Shown here: positions 8,697 through 16,970 of the stretch, in pieces
Numbering within the stretch: position 1 is the stretch's first letter
Layout: each line of letters starts with the position of its first letter
Source of the DNA: Sphingomonas caseinilytica
Lineage (GTDB): Bacteria; Pseudomonadota; Alphaproteobacteria; Sphingomonadales; Sphingomonadaceae
DNA length: 64,000 bases
Direction: 5' to 3'
Assembly (NCBI RefSeq): GCF_023516455.1
Contig: NZ_JAMGBA010000001.1
Span: forward strand, 744,001-808,000
The notes under the pieces: model-generated
Told to the model about the DNA's origin: nothing
The model's input: the letters and a program-made list of their open reading frames with translations, nothing else
Databases searched by the model: none
Program-made: the position numbers and the translations under genes

Positions 8697-9578
8697 TTGA
8701 ATTTCAACCGGCGGGGGTCGCCAGTGGTACGGAATCGAAGGTCAGCAGGGCGTCGGTCGCCCGGAAAATTCTTCAGCGGAAGCCGCGCCGCTGCGCTGCT
8801 CCTGCTCGCGTCGATCGCTAGCCCTGCCATCCCTTCGACCGTCCCGGCCATCCGTGCGCCGGCCGTCGTTCGGGCAACACCGGCCCTTTGGGAAATCAGC
8901 GACGGCGACACCAAAATCTACCTGTTCGGCACCTTCCATTCGCTGGATGGCCGTACCGTCTGGTTCGACGACCGCGTTCGGCAGGCTTTCGATGGATCCG
9001 ACGAACTGGTCCTTGAAACCATCGTTCCCTCGAGCCGGGATGCCATCGGCGCCGCGGGCGACCGGGTAAGCCAGGTCGGTCCGGACGGAAAGACGACGCT
9101 GAAGCCGTTCATCGCGCAAACCCAGCAGGCGATCGGCCAGGGAAATGCGCTGGGCATGTCGGTCGAACATGGCGCCGACAGCGTCCTGCGCCGCGTCGCC
9201 GAAGATAATGGAAAGCCGGTCGGCGGGCTGGAACGGTTTGAAGATCAGCTCAGCCAGCTGGCGAAAATTCCGGTGAGCGCGCCGCAGACGTCCGCACCCG
9301 CCGCCGCATCGGTATCGCTTACCGACCTGCTCGGCGCCTGGACCAAGGGCGACACTGGCGCCTTTTCGACAATGCTCGCCGGTTTCGAGGCAAGTTCGCC
9401 GGTCGCCTATCGCATGCTGATCGCTGATCGAAACGCTCGCTGGGGTGAATGGATCGCCAATCGCCTTGACCGGCCCGGAACCGTGTTCGTTGCAGTCGGA
9501 TCGGGGCATCTGGCGGGCAAGGACAGCGTGCAGCAGTGGCTTGCCGCCCGCGGCATCGCCAGCGCCCGCATCGGCTAA
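8697..9578 (+). CDS. TraB/GumN family protein, copy 3
   Basis: A third paralogue, 293 residues if it starts at TTG 8697 (CCAAAGG upstream); a GTG at 8724 is the main alternative and no ATG is usable. The N-terminus is long and basic, then a hydrophobic stretch (about 31-46) acts as signal or anchor. It keeps YLFGTFH (about 75-81) and VGSGHLAGKDSVQQWL, but its middle helical region is shorter than in copies 1 and 2. A TTAACCAT motif lies just upstream (8676-8683). Confidence 0.85.
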   Translation: MNFNRRGSPVVRNRRSAGRRSPGKFFSGSRAAALLLLASIASPAIPSTVPAIRAPAVVRATPALWEISDGDTKIYLFGTFHSLDGRTVWFDDRVRQAFDGSDELVLETIVPSSRDAIGAAGDRVSQVGPDGKTTLKPFIAQTQQAIGQGNALGMSVEHGADSVLRRVAEDNGKPVGGLERFEDQLSQLAKIPVSAPQTSAPAAASVSLTDLLGAWTKGDTGAFSTMLAGFEASSPVAYRMLIADRNARWGEWIANRLDRPGTVFVAVGSGHLAGKDSVQQWLAARGIASARIG

Positions 9579-9688
9579 ACTCGCTCTAACTTGCCAACGT
9601 CGCCTCGCGCCCGTATAGGCGCGCGCTTGTCCACCCATGGTCATCCCTGGAGGCGTGGCGGGACAAATTTTACGAAGGAATTTGCGAA

Positions 9689-10366
9689 ATGAGCGAACAG
9701 CTAACGCTGCCCGCCGAGACGCGCGATCGGGCTGGCAAGGGAGCCTCCCGTGCACTGCGTCGCGATGGCCGGGTCCCCGCCGTGGTTTACGGCGACAAGA
9801 AAGAGCCGCTTTCGGTTCATGTCGAGGAGAAGCTCCTCGCCAAGATGCTGAGCACCGGCCACTTCATGAATTCGGTGGTCATGGTCGAAGTCGGCGGCAA
9901 GAAGAACCGCACGCTTCCCAAGGCCGTGGATTTCCACCCGGTGACGAGCCGTCCGATCCACGTCGACTTCCTGCGGATCGGCGAGCACAGCCAGGTCAAC
10001 GTCAACGTTCCGGTGCGCTTCGACAATGAAGAAGCTTCGCCGGGCCTGAAGCGTGGCGGCGTGCTCAACATCGTCGTGCACGACCTTGCGCTGGTCTGCG
10101 ACGCTTCCGAAATCCCGGACGAGATCCACATCCCGCTCGACGGGCTGGAGATCGGCGATTCGATCCACATCAGCCAGGTCAAGCTGCCCAAGGGCGCCAA
10201 GGCCGCCAACGCCGATGACGACTTCACCGTCGCCACGATCGTTGCTCCGTCGGCGATGAAGCAGACCGAAGAAGAAGCGGCTGCTCCTGAGGGCGAAGTC
10301 CCGACCGTCGGTGAGGATGAGGCTGGAGCCGAAGGCGGCGAAGCCGAGGGCGGCGACGCGGAGTAA
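9689..10366 (+). CDS. rplY: 50S ribosomal protein L25 (Ctc form)
   Basis: A 225-residue long form of bL25. The N-terminal domain ([25 protein letters not shown]) binds 5S rRNA. A C-terminal TL5/Ctc domain follows (about 95-190) and then an acidic tail of Glu/Gly/Ala. It stands directly before pth on the same strand, the classical rplY-pth pair. A palindromic repeat element separates the two. Confidence 0.97.
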   Translation: MSEQLTLPAETRDRAGKGASRALRRDGRVPAVVYGDKKEPLSVHVEEKLLAKMLSTGHFMNSVVMVEVGGKKNRTLPKAVDFHPVTSRPIHVDFLRIGEHSQVNVNVPVRFDNEEASPGLKRGGVLNIVVHDLALVCDASEIPDEIHIPLDGLEIGDSIHISQVKLPKGAKAANADDDFTVATIVAPSAMKQTEEEAAAPEGEVPTVGEDEAGAEGGEAEGGDAE

Positions 10367-10386
10367 TCTGCCAAGCCTTTTCGATT

Positions 10387-10498
10387 CCGTTCGTCCTGAG
10401 GAGGGACTGAGCAAGCGAAGCGCGTCGAAGACCCGTCTCGAAGGGCTGTCCTTCGAGATGCCATTTCGACAAGCTCAATGGCTCCTCAGGACGAACGG
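10387..10498. repeat. REP-like palindromic element, family GTTCGTCCTGAG, copy 1
   Basis: Perfect 17-bp inverted arms (10387-10403 and 10482-10498) enclose an inner perfect stem TCTCGAAGG-GCTGT-CCTTCGAGA (10436-10458). The element fills the rplY-pth gap. It shares its outer core GTTCGTCCTGAG with the element at 31685-31793. Confidence 0.85.
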
Positions 10499-10533
10499 TT
10501 TTCTTTTGTCCAGCGCACTGTAGTTGTAGCGCG

Positions 10534-11115
10534 ATGCAAATCTGGGCGGGGCTCGGCAATCCGGGCGACAAATATGCGCTGCACCGGCACAACGTCGGCT
10601 TCATGGCGGTCGACGCCATCGCGGCCGTGCATGGCTTTGGCCCATGGCAGAAGAAATTCCGCAGCCTCGTCAGCGAGGGCCGCGTCGGCCGGCACAAGAT
10701 CCTGCTGCTGAAGCCGCAGACCTATATGAATGTCAGCGGCGACGCGGTTCAGCAGGCGCTTCATTTCTACAAGCTGGATATCGAAGCTCTGACCGCATTC
10801 CACGACGAGCTCGACCTCGCCCCGATGAAGGTCAAGGTGAAGCAGGGCGGCGGCACCGCCGGCCATAACGGATTGCGCTCGATCGGCGCGTCACTGGGCC
10901 CCGACTTCCGCCGCGTCCGGATCGGCATCGGCCATCCTGGCCCCGGCCAGAAGGAAAAAGTCACTCCCCACGTTCTCGGCAATTACGCCAAGAGCGAAAT
11001 GGAGCCGCTCAGCGATCTGTTGGGTGCCATTGCCGCCGAAGCCAATTGGCTGGCCGACGGCGACGATGCCCGATTCATGAGCGACGTCGCGCTCAGGTTG
11101 CAGCAGCCGGATTAG
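10534..11115 (+). CDS. pth: peptidyl-tRNA hydrolase
   Basis: A 193-residue Pth that releases peptides from prematurely dissociated peptidyl-tRNA in the cytoplasm. It begins MQIWAGLGNPGDKYALHRHNVGF, with the catalytic His in the HRHNVG segment, and has the KPQTYMNVSG loop, the Asp/Glu pair FHDELDLAP and the GGGTAGHNGLRSI motif. The length is typical. Its 3' end overlaps the convergent TIR-TPR gene by 23 bp. Confidence 0.97.
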   Translation: MQIWAGLGNPGDKYALHRHNVGFMAVDAIAAVHGFGPWQKKFRSLVSEGRVGRHKILLLKPQTYMNVSGDAVQQALHFYKLDIEALTAFHDELDLAPMKVKVKQGGGTAGHNGLRSIGASLGPDFRRVRIGIGHPGPGQKEKVTPHVLGNYAKSEMEPLSDLLGAIAAEANWLADGDDARFMSDVALRLQQPD

Positions 11116-12853
11116 CTTGCGGGTCGATGCCTAGGCGTGCCTGCGCCTTGGCCAAGGCTTCTTCAAAGCGCTGGTCGCCCCTCAGGAAGTCAAGATCGGG
11201 ATCAACTGCGGCCGCGCTCACCAACGTGTGTTGAGCCAGTTCCAATACTGGCAGCAACAGGTCGAGCGAAGCGTCCCGCTCATTCAGATAAGCGCTCAGA
11301 ACGCACGCGAAATTGTATCGCATATTGAGATTGTCAGGATCGATCAGCAGGGCTCGCTCGATCGTTTCCATCGCCCGTTCGCGATTGCCGGCAATCGCAT
11401 GCCCGCCAGCACATATTCCCAGCGCCGCGCCGTTGCTGGGGTCTTCGGCAAGGACTTTCTCCGATTGCGAATGCATCATTTCCGCACCGCGAAGCACGCC
11501 TTCCCGGTTCCCCAGCGCCTGGTAACACATCACCAGCATCGCCCAGGAGTGGAAGTCGGACTCAATGAGCTCGACGGCTTTCACATAGTGGCGCGCGGCA
11601 TCCTCAAGCTTTCTCTGGCGCGTTGAAAGTCGTGCCGCCTCCCTGTTCACTTCCCAGGAATCCGGGTCCAGCTTCAGCGCCTGCGCGATCTCCCGATTGG
11701 CATCGTCATATTGCTCAGCTTCAAGCAGGATCCGCGCCCTGACCGCATATGCCTCGGCAATCGTCGGATCGATCGACAGCGCCTGTTCCGCAGCGACGGA
11801 GGCATCCACATCTGCTGCGCCGAAATAATAGCGCAGCTGAAGTTGCGCGAGCGCCATCAACGCCCAGGCTTGAGCGTAGCGTGGATCAATTTCCAGGGCT
11901 CGCTGGCACAGCCGGATGACCCGTTGCTCCTTGCGGATGTCGCCATAATTGCCGGAAATCCAATATTTCCGGGCCATCAGATAAAAATTGTAAGCGTCAG
12001 CATTGCTCGTTCCGCGCTGCTCGATCGCCTTCTTCTCGGCGGGCAGCAACTTGACCTTCAACGCATCGACGATCGCCTTCGAAATCTCGTCCTGGATTGC
12101 GAATATGTCCGTAAGGTCGCGATCGAAGCGCTCGGCCCATAAGTGATCGCCGCTGCGGCCGTCGATCAACTGGGCGGTGATCCGAACGCGATTGCCGGCC
12201 TTTCGAACGCTTCCTTCAAGGACGTGGCTAACGCCGAGCTTTCGAGCCAGCTCCCCCACGTCGATCGACTGCCCCTTGAACATGAATGCGGTGTTCCGTG
12301 CCGTGACGGCGAGCGCCGACACCTTGGACAAATCGGTGGTGATGTCCTCGCTGATTCCATCGCTGAAATATTCCTGCTCGGCATCACCGCTCATATTGGC
12401 GAAGGGAAGAACGCAAATCGAAATATCGCTTGTGCGCTTGCGAGCGGTCGCCGTTGCTTCGATCGTGCCTGCCAGCGCCGCGACACTCTGCTCGATCTTT
12501 CGCCATCCGCTCGCCTGGCGATCGCCTTCCCATGCCGACAAATCCGCGCATTGGATCTGGTTGAACGGAAGCGGCGGGATCGTTCCGTCGAGACTGGCCT
12601 GAACCAGCACTCCGGCCTGCCGAGCATAATCCGCCTCTGCCCGAACCCATTGGGATTGGCATGCGTCCGCCGACCACAGCACGACGACCGCTTTCGCAGC
12701 GCGAAGATTCTCCTCGATGACGTCGCCATAGGCGCGATGTGCCGGCAACTGGTCGTCGCGCCAGACTTCATAGCCCATGGAAGAGAGTGCAGCAGCAACC
12801 TGCTCAGCGACTTGAGCGCTTGGCCGGCAATAGGAAATGAACACGCCGGGCAT
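11093..12853 (-). CDS. TIR domain - TolB-like - TPR protein
   Basis: About 586 residues from the ATG at 12853; an upstream TTG would add seven residues. Domain order: TIR (about 1-120, VFISYCR box, WRDDQ, AVVVLWSADA), a TolB/adenylate-cyclase-associated domain (about 145-290: VLPFANMSGDAEQEYFSDGI and LGVSHVLEGSVRK), then tandem TPRs to the end. The TIR keeps the WVxxE Glu (about E73), the position of the catalytic Glu in NAD-hydrolysing TIRs such as SARM1. The TolB-TPR part normally follows cyclase or winged-helix domains; here a TIR takes that place. No signal peptide or membrane segment is seen. Possible roles are signalling scaffold or NADase; its biology is unknown. Confidence 0.85.
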   Translation of the reverse strand: MPGVFISYCRPSAQVAEQVAAALSSMGYEVWRDDQLPAHRAYGDVIEENLRAAKAVVVLWSADACQSQWVRAEADYARQAGVLVQASLDGTIPPLPFNQIQCADLSAWEGDRQASGWRKIEQSVAALAGTIEATATARKRTSDISICVLPFANMSGDAEQEYFSDGISEDITTDLSKVSALAVTARNTAFMFKGQSIDVGELARKLGVSHVLEGSVRKAGNRVRITAQLIDGRSGDHLWAERFDRDLTDIFAIQDEISKAIVDALKVKLLPAEKKAIEQRGTSNADAYNFYLMARKYWISGNYGDIRKEQRVIRLCQRALEIDPRYAQAWALMALAQLQLRYYFGAADVDASVAAEQALSIDPTIAEAYAVRARILLEAEQYDDANREIAQALKLDPDSWEVNREAARLSTRQRKLEDAARHYVKAVELIESDFHSWAMLVMCYQALGNREGVLRGAEMMHSQSEKVLAEDPSNGAALGICAGGHAIAGNRERAMETIERALLIDPDNLNMRYNFACVLSAYLNERDASLDLLLPVLELAQHTLVSAAAVDPDLDFLRGDQRFEEALAKAQARLGIDPQANPAAAT

Positions 12854-12979
12854 GCAGAGCCCCCGCTGTTTCAACCGAAAGCTACCGGTTCAGCCAAGCG
12901 TAGGGCAAGCGAAACCTGTGGGTCGACTTCGATGGATGGCGGGCTTCCACATCGAAGCAACGCCGCCTAAGTGCGGGCC

Positions 12980-13570
12980 ATGTCGCGCACCTTGTTCGCA
13001 ACCCGCCTGTACGAAGCAATGATCGACGACGAGCAATTGCTCGGCGAGCTCGCCCATTCAATTCGCTCGTTCGCGGAAGAGGACGAGGCGGGAAAGTGCT
13101 GGAGCCGGGAAAAGGCGTACAAGGGCTATACCAGCTATGCTTCGCTGAACGACCTGCCTCGTCGTGACCCGGCATTTGACGATCTGAAGCGCGTCCTTAC
13201 CGCTCACGCCGTGCGCTTCGCCAAGGATCTGGCGTGGGGCGTCAAGCCGAAGCTCGATAGTATTTGGGTCAACCTGTTGAAGCCGGGCGGGCATCACAGC
13301 GCGCATATCCATCCTCATTCCATCCTGTCGGGAACGCTTTATGTCGAAGTTGCCAAGGGCAGCGGCCCAATCCGCTTCGAGGATCCCCGCCTGCCGATGA
13401 TGATGGCAGCGCCGGTCCGCGACGAAGATGCGGCTGAGGAATTGCGGCCATTTGTAGCGGTCGAGCCTCGCCCGGGCCTGCTCCTGCTATGGGAGAGCTG
13501 GCTCCGCCATGAGGTACTCCCCGGCACCGCCAAGGCCGATCGGCTGAGCATCAGCTTCAATTTTGCGTGA
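12980..13570 (+). CDS. putative 2OG-Fe(II) oxygenase family protein
   Basis: About 196 residues from ATG 12980 (GTG 12971 is possible). The C-terminal half shows the double-stranded beta-helix pattern of the TIGR02466-type putative oxygenases: GHHSAHIHPHSILSGTLYVE, then F-E-D-P-R, then RPGLLLLWESWLRHEVLP. His residues in the HxH and in WLRHEV could bind Fe(II), and the final Arg region (KADRLSISFNF) could bind 2-oxoglutarate. The substrate is unknown. It is divergent from the TIR-TPR gene, with 126 bp between the two start codons. Confidence 0.8.
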   Translation: MSRTLFATRLYEAMIDDEQLLGELAHSIRSFAEEDEAGKCWSREKAYKGYTSYASLNDLPRRDPAFDDLKRVLTAHAVRFAKDLAWGVKPKLDSIWVNLLKPGGHHSAHIHPHSILSGTLYVEVAKGSGPIRFEDPRLPMMMAAPVRDEDAAEELRPFVAVEPRPGLLLLWESWLRHEVLPGTAKADRLSISFNFA

Positions 13571-13595
13571 ACCGCCGCTAAGAGGCCCGCCAATC

Positions 13596-13665
13596 CGTCA
13601 TTGCGAGCGTAGCGAAGCAATCCAGAAGCGTGGATTGCCGCGTCGCTTCGCTCCTCGCAATGACG
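13596..13665. repeat. palindromic repeat, family CGTCATTGCGAG, copy 1
   Basis: Inverted arms CGTCATTGCGAG (13596-13607) and CTCGCAATGACG (13654-13665) surround further inverted segments (GCGAAGCAATCCA and TGGATTGC). The same family appears at 21448-21530. It lies 18 bp upstream of ychF. Confidence 0.85.
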
Positions 13666-13682
13666 ACGACACGGAGTGATTC

Positions 13683-14783
13683 ATGGGCTTTAAATGCGGC
13701 ATCGTCGGCCTGCCGAACGTCGGCAAGTCGACCCTCTTCAACGCGTTGACCGAAACGCAGGCGGCGCAAGCGGCCAACTATCCCTTCTGCACGATCGAAC
13801 CGAACGTCGGCCAGGTCGCCGTGCCCGACCCGCGCCTCGACAAGTTGGCCGCGATCGCCGGCTCGGCCAAGATCATCCCGACCCAGCTTGCCTTCGTCGA
13901 CATCGCCGGCCTGGTGAAGGGCGCGTCCAAGGGCGAGGGTCTTGGCAACCAGTTCCTGGGCAACATCCGCGAAGTGGACGCCATCGTCCATGTCCTGCGC
14001 TGTTTCGAGAATGACGACATCCAGCATGTCGAAAACAAGGTCGATCCGATCGCGGACGCCGAGACGGTCGAAACCGAACTTCTGCTGTCCGACCTCGAAA
14101 GCCTGGAAAAGCGCGTTCCCAATCTGGTGAAGCGCGGCCAGCAGGGCGACAAAGAGTCGAAGATCGCTGCGTCGGTCCTGAGCCAGGCACTCGATCTCCT
14201 CCGCGAGGGCAAGCCCGCGCGGCTCACGCAACCCAAGGACGACGAGGAAGCCCGCGTCTTCTCGCAGGCCCAGCTAATCACCGCCAAGCCGGTGCTCTAC
14301 GTCTGCAACGTCAATGAGGACGAAGCGGCCAACGGTAACGCGCAGTCCGCCCGCGTATTCGAAAAGGCCAAGGCGGAAGGCGCCAACGCGGTCGTCGTCT
14401 CGGCGGCGATCGAGGCCGACCTGGTCAGCATGGACATGGACGAGCGGCTGGTCTTCCTCGAGGAAATGGGCCTGCACGAGACGGGCCTCGCCCGCGTCAT
14501 TCGCGCCGGGTACGACCTACTCCACCTTATCACCTTCTTCACCGTCGGACCGAAGGAAGCCCGGGCCTGGACAGTTGAGAAGGGTTCGAAGGCTCCGCGT
14601 GCGGCCGGCGAAATCCATACCGACTTCGAACGCGGTTTCATCCGCGCCGAAACCATCGCCTATGACGATTATATCGCGCTGAACGGCGAAGCTGGAGCGC
14701 GCGACGCCGGAAAGCTGAGGCAAGAAGGCAAGGAATATGTCGTGAAGGACGGCGACGTCCTGCACTTCAAGTTCAACGTCTGA
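13683..14783 (+). CDS. ychF: redox-regulated ATPase/GTPase YchF (Obg family)
   Basis: A 366-residue protein. The G1 loop is GLPNVGKSTLFNAL (residues about 8-21), followed by NYPFCTIEPNVG, the G3 region VDIAGLVKGASKGEGLGNQFL, and a C-terminal TGS domain ending in VKDGDVLHFKFNV. YchF is a universally conserved P-loop protein that prefers ATP and associates with ribosomes. Length and all motifs fit. It overlaps a small convergent membrane gene by 11 bp. Confidence 0.97.
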   Translation: MGFKCGIVGLPNVGKSTLFNALTETQAAQAANYPFCTIEPNVGQVAVPDPRLDKLAAIAGSAKIIPTQLAFVDIAGLVKGASKGEGLGNQFLGNIREVDAIVHVLRCFENDDIQHVENKVDPIADAETVETELLLSDLESLEKRVPNLVKRGQQGDKESKIAASVLSQALDLLREGKPARLTQPKDDEEARVFSQAQLITAKPVLYVCNVNEDEAANGNAQSARVFEKAKAEGANAVVVSAAIEADLVSMDMDERLVFLEEMGLHETGLARVIRAGYDLLHLITFFTVGPKEARAWTVEKGSKAPRAAGEIHTDFERGFIRAETIAYDDYIALNGEAGARDAGKLRQEGKEYVVKDGDVLHFKFNV

Positions 14784-14967
14784 GCCGCGCCTCGCGAAAC
14801 AGGCCGTAGCTCAATATCCCGGCAACGATCAGTCCGGCCCAGCTGGCCGCCTGAGCGATCGCATGGTCACCGACGATCACCTGGAAATGGGTGACGAGGC
14901 GGTAGGCGTGCACCAACGCGATGAGCGCAAAGACGACAGCCGCGATGGTCGTGAAAGGTTTCATCAT
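14773..14967 (-). CDS. small two-helix membrane protein
   Basis: A 64-residue protein with two membrane segments (about 5-26 and 39-57) and a basic C-terminal end (REARLRR). A GGAGGGGAGGGG ribosome site lies directly before the ATG-ATG start, which supports it as a real gene. It overlaps the 3' end of ychF. Function unknown. Confidence 0.65.
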   Translation of the reverse strand: MMKPFTTIAAVVFALIALVHAYRLVTHFQVIVGDHAIAQAASWAGLIVAGILSYGLFREARLRR

Positions 14968-15083
14968 ACCCCTCCCCTCCTGGGTCAGGGCACAATAGCA
15001 TTCGTACCCGCTTCAATGAACCGAGACTTGGCGAAGCCGCGTTTTTGTCCCACCAGTCAGCCATGAGCAGGGAAGCGCAGCAA

Positions 15084-16874
15084 ATGGCGAAGACCAATCC
15101 TCTGGTCGAGGGATATCAATCGCTTGAGGATGATCCCGGAAAGTCGGGCAAGCTGGCGCGGGAAGCGCTGCGGCTGCATCCAGAATCGCCCCCTGCCCTG
15201 AGGCTCGTCGGCCTGGCAATGCGGGCATCCGGCCAGACCGAGGAAGCCGCGGAATTCGAACAACGGGCAGTCAAGGCGGCGACGTCCGATCCAGTGTTGC
15301 TGCGCGCCGGTCACGCGCTGTTCGCAAACCAGCTGCATGAGGCCGAACCTCTCCTGAAAGAGCGGCTGAAACGCGATCCCTATGATTACAGCGCGATGCG
15401 CATGTTGGCCGAGCTGGCCGCGCGGATCGGACGCATTCATGATAGTGAGAGCCTGCTTCGTCGAACGGTCGAGCTGGCACCGTCCTTCCAGGCAGCGCGG
15501 GCCAACCTGGCGACCGTCCTATATCGTCAGCATCGCGCGCCCGAAGCCCTCGAACAGCTCGACCAACTGGGAACGGACGGAGAAATTGCCGATAGCTACC
15601 GCAATCTACGAGCAGCGGCCCTTGGCCGTATCGGCGGCTATGAGGAAGCCATCGATCTTTATCGCGACGTGCTTCGCCGCCATCCGGAACAGCCCAAGAT
15701 CTGGATGAGCATGGCGCATTTGCTGAAGACAGTCGGCAACCAGGAGGAATCGATTAGCGCCTATCGCCGGGCGATTGAACTTGCGCCGAGCCTTGGTGAG
15801 GTATGGTGGAGCCTTGCGAACCTGAAGACGATCACGTTCGACGATGAAGATGTTCGTGCGATGGAGGCGGCGCTTGATGACGCAGCGCTCGACATCGACG
15901 ACCGGCTGCATCTGCATTTTGCACTGGGCAAGGCTTATGAAGACCGGCGTAGTCCAGAACAGTCATGGCGCCATTATGAAGCCGGCAACGACATACAGTC
16001 GAAACGGCTTGGCCATAATCCCAATCGCATCACCAGGATTGTCGATCGCAGCATACCGCTCATGACCCGGGATTTCTTCGCCGCTCGAAATGAAATGGGA
16101 TGCGAAGCCCCCGATCCTATCTTCATCCTGGGCATGCCGCGTGCGGGCTCGACCCTCGTCGAACAGATTCTGGCCAGCCACAGCCGGGTCGAGGGTACGA
16201 TGGAATTGCCCGATATCAGCGCGCTGGTCAGGCAAATCGACAATAAGAATGCCGGCGAGGAATTTGGGAACTACCCCGATGCGCTCGCCAATCTCGATGG
16301 CGACACGCTCGCAGCGCTCGGGCAGGAATATCTGGATCGCACCCGCATCCAGCGAAGTGAGGGCAAGCCCTTCTTCATCGACAAGATGCCCAACAACTGG
16401 GTCCATGCCGGCTTCATCCGCCTAATCCTTCCCAATGCGAAGATCATCGATGCTCGGCGGCATCCGCTGGACTGCGGCTTTTCCAACTTCAAGCAGCATT
16501 ACGCGCGAGGACAGGCCTTCAGCTATGACCTCGCCCACATCGGCCGATACTATGCCGATTATGTGCGGTTCATGGACCATATCGATCGCGCGCAGCCTGG
16601 TGCGGTTCACCGGGTCATTCACGAGCGCCTTGTCGAAAACCCCGAGCAAGAGATTCGCGCACTGCTCGCCTATTGCGGCCTTGAATGGGAGGATAGCTGC
16701 CTCCGCTTCCACGAGACCAAGCGAGCGGTCAGGACCGCAAGCAGCGAACAGGTGAGGCAGCCACTCAGCAAGGCAGGCCTGGGCCAGTGGCAGCCATATG
16801 AGCAATGGCTGGCCCCCTTGAAGACTGCGCTCGGCCCGGCGCTCCAGCATTGGGATGATGCACCGCTGCCATAG
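15084..16874 (+). CDS. TPR-repeat sulfotransferase family protein
   Basis: About 596 residues from the ATG at 15084, which has AGGGAAG eight bases upstream; an ATG at 15063 and a TTG further up are alternatives. The N-terminal half is made of TPR repeats (about 1-300). The C-terminal half is a sulfotransferase domain with the PAPS-binding loop FILGMPRAGSTLVEQIL (about 346-362) and a 3'-phosphate segment DARRHPLDCGFSNFKQ. It probably sulfates a protein or surface glycan. It is followed after 96 bp by a TonB-dependent receptor on the same strand, a pairing often seen in sphingomonads. Acceptor unknown. Confidence 0.9.
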   Translation: MAKTNPLVEGYQSLEDDPGKSGKLAREALRLHPESPPALRLVGLAMRASGQTEEAAEFEQRAVKAATSDPVLLRAGHALFANQLHEAEPLLKERLKRDPYDYSAMRMLAELAARIGRIHDSESLLRRTVELAPSFQAARANLATVLYRQHRAPEALEQLDQLGTDGEIADSYRNLRAAALGRIGGYEEAIDLYRDVLRRHPEQPKIWMSMAHLLKTVGNQEESISAYRRAIELAPSLGEVWWSLANLKTITFDDEDVRAMEAALDDAALDIDDRLHLHFALGKAYEDRRSPEQSWRHYEAGNDIQSKRLGHNPNRITRIVDRSIPLMTRDFFAARNEMGCEAPDPIFILGMPRAGSTLVEQILASHSRVEGTMELPDISALVRQIDNKNAGEEFGNYPDALANLDGDTLAALGQEYLDRTRIQRSEGKPFFIDKMPNNWVHAGFIRLILPNAKIIDARRHPLDCGFSNFKQHYARGQAFSYDLAHIGRYYADYVRFMDHIDRAQPGAVHRVIHERLVENPEQEIRALLAYCGLEWEDSCLRFHETKRAVRTASSEQVRQPLSKAGLGQWQPYEQWLAPLKTALGPALQHWDDAPLP

Positions 16875-16970
16875 CGCAGGGAAAATCGTGACATCCGCGT
16901 GACGAAAGCCAATTGACGCCGATGTAAACAGGCGCCCACTCTTCCCACACGAATTAAATGGGGGAGTAAT

